From Eunapius fragilis (lineage: Eukaryota; Porifera; Demospongiae; Spongillida; Spongillidae), in assembly GCA_963681505.1 (NCBI GenBank), contig OY811982.1, positions 2,475,362 to 2,539,361 on the forward strand: DNA of 64,000 nt. Direction: 5' to 3'. Both the position numbers and the translations under genes were made by a program. The notes below the pieces were generated by a model, which worked only from the letters and a program-made list of their open reading frames with translations, searched no databases and was not told where the DNA came from. Of this stretch, positions 55,385-64,000 are shown in pieces (the stretch's first letter is position 1; every line of letters begins with the position of its first letter).

Positions 55385-56203
55385 TTCTTCGAGTTTTATC
55401 CATACACACTAACCTTATGTACATCTGAAATGAGATATGGTGCGATTGAATCATATTAAGCCTTCACACTTTCAGGCTGATAAAACGATCTTTAACGCAT
55501 CTCCCACAACCCTAAAACTTGGTCTGTGGCGAAAATAAATTATTGCGCACAGTCCAAAAATTCTGAAAGTTGCATATAATAGCGCTCATAGATCAATACA
55601 ACGATGCAATGTATTTATACATAGGACCCGAGTATGTACCCTCAAATAAGGGCGTATTTATGTGGCTCGAAAGTTGATTGGATTACACAATTCTACAAAA
55701 AAGTGTATTATAAGTCCAATTACTATATCTCCTAACAGAGTATTGATTCCTTTCTATGACAACCAAATTCTGTTTTAATACGATAAGCAATGACGTAGCT
55801 GTGACACATTCAACGGCGAGCTGAAAATGAGCCCTTGCGCATAGCCAGATCGTCCTAAATGTTTCATGGTAGATAGAAATTGCTTGCCTGCAACGTTTTT
55901 AGGAGGACCCGTCATTGGAAGAGTGCAATAAACAACGTTGACTTTTTACTCTAATTAGAAAGCAGTACATCTTTAATTTAGATATTGCGTACGATGTTAC
56001 ATACAATACTGCGTGAAAGAGCGCTCAAAGCTTCATGATCCAGGCAAATTTGAAGTTTTATCGTCTTTAAACTATCGAGAACTAGATTTTCAAAAATACC
56101 TACCTCTCTTAACCTTCTTAAAAACCTGTCACAAATTTTACTACAGATATTTGGATATGCGGAAGTACGTTACGTGAAATGATTTGAAAGTACCTACACA
56201 AAG

Positions 56204-56530
56204 CCACAACCCTCGATGCCACTGCCGCTGATCACTCACAACCACAATCATGGTCTCACACAGTACCTATGAATTTTGTCACGTACACGCAGCGGCAGCG
56301 CGCCACCATCCAGTGTACAAGTGGGGGACCCCCAAAAGCTTCCGCGCCCCCTACCGCACCCTCCCCCTGTTGATTATTCATGTCGGACCCCCACCCCCTC
56401 TTCCAAAATTCCTCTGTTCGCCCCTGTGCCATATCCTTCACCGTGTTTCTCAGCTCCATAAGTAAGTCAACAAACTGTATTACGTACCTCGTAATTCGTA
56501 CGGCCTCCGTTAAAGTACAGTTTTTTATTA
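56204..56530 (+). pseudogene. Inverted partial copy of MFSD8-like exon a
   Basis: CAATCATGGTCTCACACAGTA and TTCACCGTGTTTCTCAGCTC, with the GTAAGTCAACAAACTG donor, match 25800-25960 on the other strand. About 150 bp of unrelated sequence separates the two parts, destroying the exon. No further MFSD8 exons follow. Confidence 0.7.
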
Positions 56531-56804
56531 TTTATTTTTTTAATAGCAATAATGTATCAATAATAATAATAACAATGAAGCTAAACTTAACCCTGGTGAG
56601 GTGCAATGCCAGAGCTCTCCTAAGCAGAGCATGCAATTTGGCTTAGTTTCTCTATGTATGTACATAGTGTAATAGTAGCAATAACAATTTATGTGTACAT
56701 ATATTAATCCTGTAAGTGCATTTATTCGTATTCAATAATATTATTATTATTATTAAATGACATGAATATACAGAAACAACACTGATTAAATACAAAGTAC
56801 AGCT

Positions 56805-57190
56805 CTACAGTACACCAGCTATCCTAGAGAGGATAGCTGTAGCATTAGCCCTGACCAGGTGGAGATTCAGTCGGCCATAGACTCATTAAGTACGATGGAC
56901 TTTGGCCGACACATGGAAGTGGCAAGTCTAGAGGCTACAGAGGAGATAATGGCAGTGGCTTCTTTTCCCCAAGCTCCATATGTTTCAACTACCATAGGGA
57001 CACATACCCATCCTAGATCTGAGCATTTGGGGTCATTGGCGTGGTGTTTCCTAGACTCAGTGGCCTGGGCAGCAGCTGTGGCCGACACTCTCGCTTCCAA
57101 AAATTAACAGGGTTTAGCGGTGAGGTGATGGACACATCTAATGCTGCTGTTCTGCCCAAAAACCAGTTTAAAAAAATAATTAAGAATTTA
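56805..57190 (-). pseudogene. C-terminal fragment of a non-LTR retrotransposon reverse transcriptase protein
   Basis: Readable pieces are GRTAALDVSITSPLNP, then RKHHANDPKCSDLGWVCVPM and VETYGAWGKEA, then YGRLNLHLVRANATAILSRI and stop at 56805. This tail (HANDxKC...LGWxCVPxxVETYGxWGKEA) is common at the end of invertebrate retrotransposon polyproteins. At least two frameshifts separate the pieces. It is inserted next to the 3' end of exon O6. Confidence 0.78.
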
Positions 57191-57279
57191 AATAAAAAAA
57201 TAAAAAATAAAAAACAATAATGATCAGATAAGTATACATAAAAGTAAATGACGGATAAGATTTCAAAGTTCAATTGGAG

Positions 57280-57548
57280 ATTCTGCTTTAGCAGCCCGTT
57301 CCTTTTCAGGATCTGCTCGATACCTTGTACGTCGAGAGGTCCGTTCCTTTTGAGGATCTGCTCGATACCTTGCGCGTCGAGAGGTCCGTTTATTTTCAGG
57401 CTCTGCTCGATAGTTTTCACGTTGAGAGGCCCGTTCCTTTTCAGGCTCTGCTTTGTAGTTCCGCTCGGGCTGAATCTAATACGTCGTCTCGAGTTTTGAG
57501 GTACTTTGCTCGTCGTTTGGCTTTCTTCTTTTCCTGACGTGAAGGCAT
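57280..57548 (-). pseudogene. Lys/Arg-rich repeat-protein exon O6
   Basis: ATG at 57548 reads MPSRQEKKKAKRRAKYLKTR, then DDVLDSARAE. A one-base shift is followed by KAEPEKERASQRENYRAEPE and RYRADPEKERAAKAE. It is the best preserved 5' end of the family. The retrotransposon fragment replaces its 3' end. The frame break just after DSARAE is shared with O4. Confidence 0.72.
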
Positions 57549-57929
57549 TTTAAGAAAAACAACTTCACTAAGTTACAAAGAGCGTCAAACTAGGTACTGG
57601 GGAATTTAAAAAAAAAAATGCTCAGAGGATAATAATATTACCATCATTAGAAAGAGCAAAACAAGGTGAGTTTAACAGTACATCTTGCGTCACCATAGCA
57701 TATTCGATACCAGAGATACATATCCTCAAAGTGACAACTTTTTTAGCACAGCGGTTAATGCGTAATCGCAATAAAAACTGTGACGGTTGTGTTATAACGA
57801 GGCGTAACCTGGAGATTTTAATTTCAAGCATTGCACATAAGTGATTCTGATATAGGGAAGACTTTTTAAAGTCTCATCATTTAGTTTCCTCACTTTTATC
57901 TTTTCAAATTGTTAACATTAAAATTGACA

Positions 57930-58360
57930 AACAATGAAACACGCACAAAATCAAGCACAATAATGTTATTATTCAATATTGAGGTACATCATTTCCATCC
58001 TCAACAAACACTAAATCACCATTTAATAACTGTAATTGATAACACAATAACTGTAATTGTGTTATCAATTCCTTCTTCTTCTGATTCATCTATAGTCCAG
58101 TTTGCAATTGTTAGTTTTGGTAACTTTGCTTTATGGCTTATTTTTACAACATGCCCATTGTATAATGCATTGGTGAAATTCTCATGCCACCTGCGATTTA
58201 AGTATAAACCTAGCAGAGAATTTCAGATCTCGAGTTCATTGGCGATGGCAAAGCAACTTCCGCTAATAAAGCCGTCATATCGCGCTTGCGGATCGGTCTC
58301 TTGGCTCCTGTTCCACTAGAGCTTGGTTCATCAGCGAAAGAGTTCATTTGGGATGCCACG
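57930..58360 (-). CDS. Hypothetical two-exon protein with the WT-x-D/E-E acidic module
   Basis: ATG at about 58346 gives MNSFADEPSSSGTGAKRPIR, then MTALLAEVALPSPMNSRSEI. After acceptor AAATCGCAG (near 58193) the frame reads WHENFTNALYNGHVVKISHK, then LTIANWTIDESEEEGIDNTI. Exon 2 is related to 54005-54193. The junction between exons has a nearby TAG and I could not fix the donor. Possibly an accessory protein of a mobile element. Confidence 0.35.
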
Positions 58361-58485
58361 CTGCAATGGTTCTGAAAAGAACCCGTGGCGTTCGAAACGA
58401 AAAACTCGCCGTACATAGCTATCTCTAGCACGCACACCAACACTGACGTCACGCGTGTATCGTATACATTTACTGAAGAATCCAA

Positions 58486-59392
58486 ACATTGAGTACAATT
58501 CTTAAATTTTTTTCACTTTTCTGCTTTCGTTGCAATTTGTATCAATGTTAGCAAGTGTCCAATAAATTATAAAAAATTATATGGCTACTTTAGGGACCTC
58601 TGAGTAGTGTGACATAATTTTCATCTCTTAAGTCGAATTAAATCGGCCATAGTGATGCTAAGCAGCGGTCATATCAAAATCCTTATAAAAACAAGCCTAT
58701 CTTCACAATGAACTGGACTTAGGAGTTCAAGCATTCCATCTATATATAGCTCTTATAATGAGTTATCTATGCATCAAAAAATGAGCTCTTAAGTTGAACT
58801 ATTTGTTGAGTTGTAAGCCAAAAACCTAATCCTGATGATGCATTAATGTTTTGACCCTGAAAGTTCTGTCTCAAATTGGAATTCTGATATTTTTAGTGAT
58901 GATAACTCAAAAGGTATGGTTTAAGATATTAACCATGATGTTTTTTAAGATCCTAGTGTAAAGTACCATTTGATGTATTGGTTCAATGATGTTCAGTAAC
59001 TGGCGCATCGTACAAGGACCGCGGCGCTAGGACTCATCTATACAAAATTTCGTAAAAGGATAGATGGATGAAGTATCTAGAGGGGAGAATGCTTACCTTG
59101 GAGGGGACACAGCGTTTAAGAGTCGAAAATCGTGGGTAGAAAATTGTATTCGATTTGAGCAACACTTACGAAATACGATGCGTGTTTTAAAGCTTAAAAA
59201 CTAGTCTGGCCTATTGCTGACGCACTCAGCAGTCGTTCTGAATGCATGATAAGCCATAATCAAGCTGAATGAAGCTACCAGATCGTTTTTATCAAATGGT
59301 GTCAACAGAAAAGTTTAAATTTGCGAACAGAAATTTTTTCATTTCACGTCTAGGATTTTACGGTCTAAAATCATAGATTCCTCAGTACCTAG
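58486..59392. other. Gap without a supported gene
   Basis: AT-rich, with many in-frame stops on both strands. No repeat of other parts of the window is recognised. Confidence 0.45.
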
Positions 59393-59828
59393 TCAAACCT
59401 ACAATGATCGAAGCACAAGAATGATTATAGAACGTGCACGTCAACCGGATACATGCCCCAGTTAATTACCCCTACGTGTAGTGCCCAGACCGTACACACT
59501 TAATTACATCTTGTATACTTCGTATGAAGAGCGAAGTATGACCCATCCGAGTCGTGTCAGTGCAGTAAGCTTAACGATACGTGATTTGCTAACACAACCA
59601 CCGATATATGTCATGTAGCCTCGAGACGTTTTGACCACAGAAGCGAGAATGCCAACGAATTCTGAAGTGGTCAAGAACAACAAGAACAAGAACCGTAGGA
59701 CTGGGTACGAGTTTGGAAAATTGTTTTGTTCTCTACAACCCCGCGGTTTTGTGAAAAAAAAAACACGAAACTGCTTGTTGTTGCCTTCTTGTACGACGAC
59801 GACAACAAGGTAAGCCATCCGCTCGTCA
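59393..59828. mobile_element. Partial terminal repeat of a third E-family element (E3)
   Basis: Matches the E2 right repeat (49343-49800) in the same orientation: TAATTACC...GTGTAGTGCCCAGACC, CGAGTCGTGTCAGTGCAGTA, GACGACGACAACAAGG and CCATCCGCTCGTCAT. It stops before the outer 75 bp. Together with exon O6 it suggests a broken third element. Confidence 0.75.
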
Positions 59829-59849
59829 TAATCCAGACATGCCAACCCT

Positions 59850-59945
59850 CACGCATTCGGCGTGAGACTAACGCATTCGGCGTGAGACTCACGCATTTGA
59901 GGTTTCTCTCACGCTCTCCCGCTTGAAGATTATATATCTCACGCC
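59850..59945. repeat. Short CTCACGCATTCGGCGTGAG repeats
   Basis: Three copies of a small palindromic unit followed by CTCTCACGC and CTCACGCCGG. Nature unknown. Confidence 0.6.
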
Positions 59946-61340
59946 GGAAAGTATTCAAACTCACGCACAATAATCTTTAATTGATGACCGCGTATGTACA
60001 GTCTGGATAAGTACTTAATAACAAATCAATCAGCTCGCCCGAAGCGACTTTCAGTTAGGCGGATCGATCGTTGATGACACGTACCATGGGGCCCGGGGGG
60101 TGGAGGGTTCGAGCGATCAAGCCAAGTCACCTTCACTCCCGTTTTGCGTATATTTATTCGCCATTTAATATTTCTGTTCAATTTACAAGTGAATAATTCC
60201 GGCAGATGACGCAAGGTATTACGCAATGACACTCGTTTATGAATAAATTATGCGCGATTGATAATATATATGGTCAAGAGTTCCAAAAGACCCAGCAGAC
60301 ATCCTAGTCATCGATTGTCAGTGACAATGGCATCTCAGCTGCCGTTAAATCTCCACCCAATTCTAGTACTATTCTGAAAGTGACCATGAGCCTTGAGTTC
60401 AGAAAATACTGTGTGAATTGAATATTCCACTGGAGTTGGAGAGTTATGGTGCATGTTGAGCGCTAAACGTCTATGCATGCATGTATATATGTAAAAACAT
60501 ATAACCATTGTCATTTCTTGCTGTGTAGGAAGCATTACTAGTCATAATGAATATTAACATACAGTTCTTTGGCATTGAGTATTTGAGTAGATTACTGCTT
60601 ATTTCATGTAAACGTAAGAGCTGGCAGAATATTGTGAAAGCTTGTCCAATTTATTATGGCATTAGGTTTAGCAATGTTATTCAGAATAAGAAAAGTCTTT
60701 CAGTATTTTTATTTTTCTAAATTCGGCAATTAATAAAATACAATACGCAGCAGAACACACAAAGTGCACTATTAACTATTGATCTTGGAATGTTGATTGC
60801 CCTGACATTTGCCATAAAAGGGTCAAGTTCAGCTTGCCATATAGACAGCTGCGAGGTGTACTAATTATTTTTAAAATTACTAATTACAAAAGAAACATAC
60901 AAAGTGTTACACCATTATATCTGGGATTAGCTCTGATAATCCCTAAATCAACCCACCTTCATACCAACCTTGGGAAAATATGTCCTATTCATAATGATGT
61001 TAGGCTAAGGTTTTGTGATCCTAGCTACATGTATCCACTCAACCCACCACTAATGAGATTCACTTTGTGACGAATCTCTGTTGATTCTCCCAGCAGTTAT
61101 TAACGGAATACTAGGGATACTGTATCGTCTCGCTCATTAGTATTCAACTCACTGAATTTTAATACGAGATGGTCTGCGGAAAATAATATGCCTAACCTAT
61201 TATTTAGACCCCAAAGAGACACCTTTTATTTTTTAAAAAGTGCATTATTTTTACTTCCTCGATGGTGTCGGGAACTTTAATACAAATATTGATTCAATTC
61301 AGAAACCAACTGTGATGCAGATTGGCTAATAGCACACAGG
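59946..61340. other. Gap without a supported gene
   Basis: AT-rich with no frame over 80 codons that shows family motifs. TACAAATATTGATTCAATTCAG at about 61275 matches the segmental duplication sequence near 20735 and 35330, which is a short further copy. Confidence 0.4.
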
Positions 61341-62119
61341 GAAAAAACGCGTCAAATCCAAAAAAGATTTATCACGAGATTTGTTCATACAAATCATGAA
61401 TTAAATCATATCGGATTGAATAGACTTCCAGATGATAAATCGTTCCTGAATCCAATAATGAATCCGTATTTGATTTTATATCTGATAAATACTCAAAATC
61501 ATGAATCTATTCCATTGATAAATCACATAGGATATTTCATAGGGTTTTGTATATAATTTCATGCAAAATTCATCTGAAAAATCTAACGAGCAATCAGCGA
61601 CCGATTTCGCATGCGATTCTAACTTTAAATCCAATAGCAAATCAAATCAATTTTCAATAATCGATTTATACCAGATTTGGGCTCAAATCACATGCGCGTG
61701 CACAACTGTTACAGTTTCAACTATGCATTGGGTAGAAGCTTGCAAAGTTTCTTCATCCACATCCTTTGCATGTGGATCCCTATCTTGTATGTTGTCTAGT
61801 AGTGCTGGCTTGACAGCAGCCCCTAAGCTTTTTTATTCCTTCTGAATCTTGCGGTAGTACGTCTCCTTTTTGCAAGGCCTCTTTGACTGCTTTGTCGCGT
61901 GCAGCCTGCAGAGGAATTTAAATTTATATCATGTATCAAATCCACTGAATATAACTTACGTGAGTCAATCGGCTTCTTTTTAACTCAGAGCGGCGTTTTC
62001 TTACTTTGGAACTGCCGGCCTTCATAAGAACAGCAGATCGTCTGTTAGAAAAGTATCGTCCTATATATATAATTTAAAAAAAAAAAAAAGCATATTTGGG
62101 ATGCAGTAATAATCATAAT

Positions 62120-62320
62120 CTATTTATTAAACTTGACACACCTTAACTCTTTTCTTCTCGTGTGGTATAGTGTAGTTGCTGTGCCTGAGGTGGCCAGCAC
62201 TGACTCAAGAAGCTTGAACTTTAACGTAGTATTCACGTCTGACCGACCACACACATGAGGGCAGCACCTCTGCCAATTCATCACTGTTCTCGTGGAACGC
62301 GTCCTGTAAAATTGTCTGCA
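62120..62320 (-). other. Weak coding candidate on the minus strand
   Basis: After TTGTGCAG a frame reads TILQDAFHENSDELAEVLPS and CVWSVRREYYVKV before a TGA. Composition is protein-like but unrecognised. It may be an exon of an accessory transposon gene. Confidence 0.2.
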
Positions 62321-62510
62321 CAAGAATGCAGAGGATGCGTATGTGTATTTCAGCTCATTGCCGGCATGTATTATTTGTACACTAACCAAGGGTACAACGT
62401 CTTTCGCTCGAGGGGAGTCGATCCGAGTTAGATGCGCTGACTATAAAAAAGCATGAATTTGTCTATACAATACCGCTATAAAAACAACTAGCTTACATGT
62501 ACAATCCCTA

Positions 62511-63179
62511 TTGTCATTCACGGTCTTATCTGATTATGGCCCCCCACATGGGTACTGGTGTTTTGGGTATGAGCGTATGAATGGAGTGCTTGCAGACATT
62601 CCAAACTGTAACAGAAACATTGAAATACAAATATTAAACAAAATAATACAGCAGTTCTGTTTCAACTGTTATACTGATCCTCTAACACCAATGGATGAAA
62701 CATTTATGTCTAAGGCTTTAATAGAACTTACTAGTGTGGACAGAAATATTTCCACTAAGTATAATGAACTTAAACACTTGAAAGAACTTACCCAAATAAG
62801 GGAGGACATGTTTGAGTATTACAGAGCAATTGATCGTGGTGACGTTATTGACTGGCCAATTGAATTGTTGCATCCCAGCAAGATTAAAGTTAAAGTTGAT
62901 GACAGTTTCTATCAGGAGATCACGCTATTTTGTATCAACTTGTTCAACGATGAAGTACATGTATTACCAAGAATTGATAAATTTGGAAGGTGCCAGTTAG
63001 ATGGACAATTATTTTCATTTGATTATAATTCAACTGATAGAGGTGCATTGTTTGTAATGAATGACAGCAATGAACTGCATCCTTACTTTGGGATTGTGAG
63101 ATTCTACTTCCAAATATGCATCAAGCATAAAAGTGACACTGGAAACCTCCAAAATGTAATACTGGCTTATGTAATTTGA
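62511..63179 (+). CDS. Tnp2-type transposase C-terminal part (DUF4218-like)
   Basis: A 220-residue frame ending in TGA. Its start SDYGPPHGYWCFGYERMNGV, then LADIPNCNRNIEIQIL, matches the conserved HxxW-F-ER-NG...NN/NR-IE pattern of the DUF4218 region that follows the catalytic domain in Tnp2-like (EnSpm/CACTA-type) transposases. No ATG is suited as a start, so it must be a last exon. The catalytic part would lie upstream in exons I could not identify, or may be lost. The rest (WPIELLHPSKIKVKVDDSFY) has no known motif. Confidence 0.65.
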   Translation: MSFTVLSDYGPPHGYWCFGYERMNGVLADIPNCNRNIEIQILNKIIQQFCFNCYTDPLTPMDETFMSKALIELTSVDRNISTKYNELKHLKELTQIREDMFEYYRAIDRGDVIDWPIELLHPSKIKVKVDDSFYQEITLFCINLFNDEVHVLPRIDKFGRCQLDGQLFSFDYNSTDRGALFVMNDSNELHPYFGIVRFYFQICIKHKSDTGNLQNVILAYVI

Positions 63180-64000
63180 ATGGTGTTTAAGACACCTGAG
63201 AAAGATAAATTCTCAAACCTGCCTTGCCTCTCACCTAGCCACCAGGGGAAATTGCTCCAAGTCCCATGCTACCTGTCTATTGTATGGCAGGCTTAGCCTG
63301 ACTTTGATGCGAGCTAACGCACGGGCACTCCTGTCTCGAGCAGGATCATCTGTGGAAGATCCGTAGAACTTATTGCATATTAGTCCTTTTGTTTGTAATG
63401 TACATGTATTTGTGTAACAAGATTCATTTGAAGTTATTTAATGAGTGATACATTTTATCAACGCGATAAGATCATTAGTCCTCGAAGGTTTATCAGTCGC
63501 TGTACCCTGGTATGTGGTGAGAAGAAATCTTCATATTATGTTGCCAATCTAAGTAACTGAACAATATACTTCAATGAATGAATGTGTGCAGTCATGTTGA
63601 ACTATTGTGTATGCTGCATGTATATTGTTGAAAGCCATAACTATAATGACTGGCTAAATGTACTGATAATAATATATTAAATCGTATGTAGGCATCTGTA
63701 TTGTAAAATTATTTGTTGGATTTCTTAAAATCACTCATTGATTCCCAATCTGAAGCTAATCATGTGAAAAATCCAGCCCATAATCAAACAGGATTTGGTG
63801 CACATTTTCCAAGCATAATCTAGTAGAAAATCTTTTCAAAATCTATACACTAGATTTGCCAAAGGATTAAAATCTATGCGAAATCAAAAACAGATAAAAA
63901 TCAAACACGAAATCATTCGTGTGATTTAGAATCTAAATCAATCTTGATTTCAAATCATAAGTAAATCAAATATATCAATTGTAAAATCGCTCTCACAATC

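Larger units (their letters stand above)
53498..56196. mobile_element. 2.7-kb insertion flanked by 7-bp CACAAAG duplications
   Basis: CACAAAG occurs at 53491-53497 and 56197-56203. Removing the insert restores GATAGGCCACAAAGCCACAA, exactly the sequence of the other duplication arm near 25950-25975 (inverted). The insert starts TAGGCATTAC and ends GTACCTA; inverted similarity of the ends is weak (TAGG...CCTA). A 7-8 bp duplication with TAGG ends could fit hAT, but no hAT transposase is recognised. It has minus-strand frames at 54005-54193 and 55136-55384. Confidence 0.75.
61341..64000 (+). mobile_element. Tnp2-like transposon region, right end outside the window
   Basis: The left limit is proposed at AAAAAACGCGTCAAATCC (about 61337). 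Dense AAATC/GATTT words occupy 61340-61700 and 63770-64000, as if forming long subterminal repeats around the transposase exon at 62511-63179. An A-tract lies at 62078-62090. The true right end lies beyond the window. Confidence 0.5.

Noticed and set aside
57013-57420. Single 135-aa frame spanning the repeat-protein exon and the retrotransposon tail
   Set aside because: It joins out-of-frame translations of two different elements by chance.

Overview
This window is metazoan nuclear DNA, most likely from a sponge (demosponge-like) or a similarly repeat-rich early-branching animal. Genes are split by GT-AG introns. The NACHT-LRR genes have the sponge/cnidarian form: a pre-NACHT helix block, a NACHT exon, then LRR exons separated by phase-1 introns. 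Half or more of the window is mobile-element material, hairpin elements, microsatellites, minisatellites and long poly-G/poly-C tracts. No species-diagnostic marker is visible, so the organism call is inference.

Region 1 (1-17.6 kb) looks like an innate-immunity cluster. A RecQ-type helicase gene runs off the left edge (minus). A small gene with a Death domain followed by a CARD-like domain starts at 1492 (plus). Two paralogous NACHT-LRR genes then lie head to head around a 713-bp spacer: gene A (minus, 10397 to 4566, about 665 aa) and gene B (plus, 11111 to 17584, about 682 aa). I resolved five exons in each, and all phases close. Neither encodes an N-terminal effector domain, whereas the neighbouring small gene encodes only effector/adaptor-type domains. 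Introns hold minisatellites, including a 43-bp array made of copies of the exon-3/intron-3 boundary.

Region 2 (16.9-36.9 kb) holds two direct copies of one segment (16851-21580 and 33776-36236). Comparing them reveals empty sites for several inserted elements. Between them lie a MADF-domain gene, an MFSD8-like transporter fragment, an intact single-exon GT92 glycosyltransferase gene and a first member of a TIR-element family (E1).

Region 3 (36.9-50 kb) holds a truncated GT92 pseudogene, a Ginger-like DNA transposon with integrase, C48 peptidase and PHD finger nested in an older repeat-protein exon, a 3.4-kb element with CACTG-type ends, and a second TIR element (E2). The E1/E2 family combines 340-520-bp inverted repeats, a Lys/Arg-rich repeat-protein exon and a long near-perfect hairpin next to the inner edge of one repeat.

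Region 4 (50-64 kb) holds a second intact GT92 gene in an inverted duplication of the 26-28 kb segment (about 97% protein identity), a 2.7-kb insertion with 7-bp target duplications, a non-LTR retrotransposon tail, parts of a third TIR element, and a Tnp2-like (DUF4218-type) transposase segment.

If the annotation is right, the host genes are the RecQ gene, the Death-CARD gene, the NACHT-LRR pair, the MFSD8-like gene and the GT92 genes. Most of the rest is transposon biology in several nested layers.
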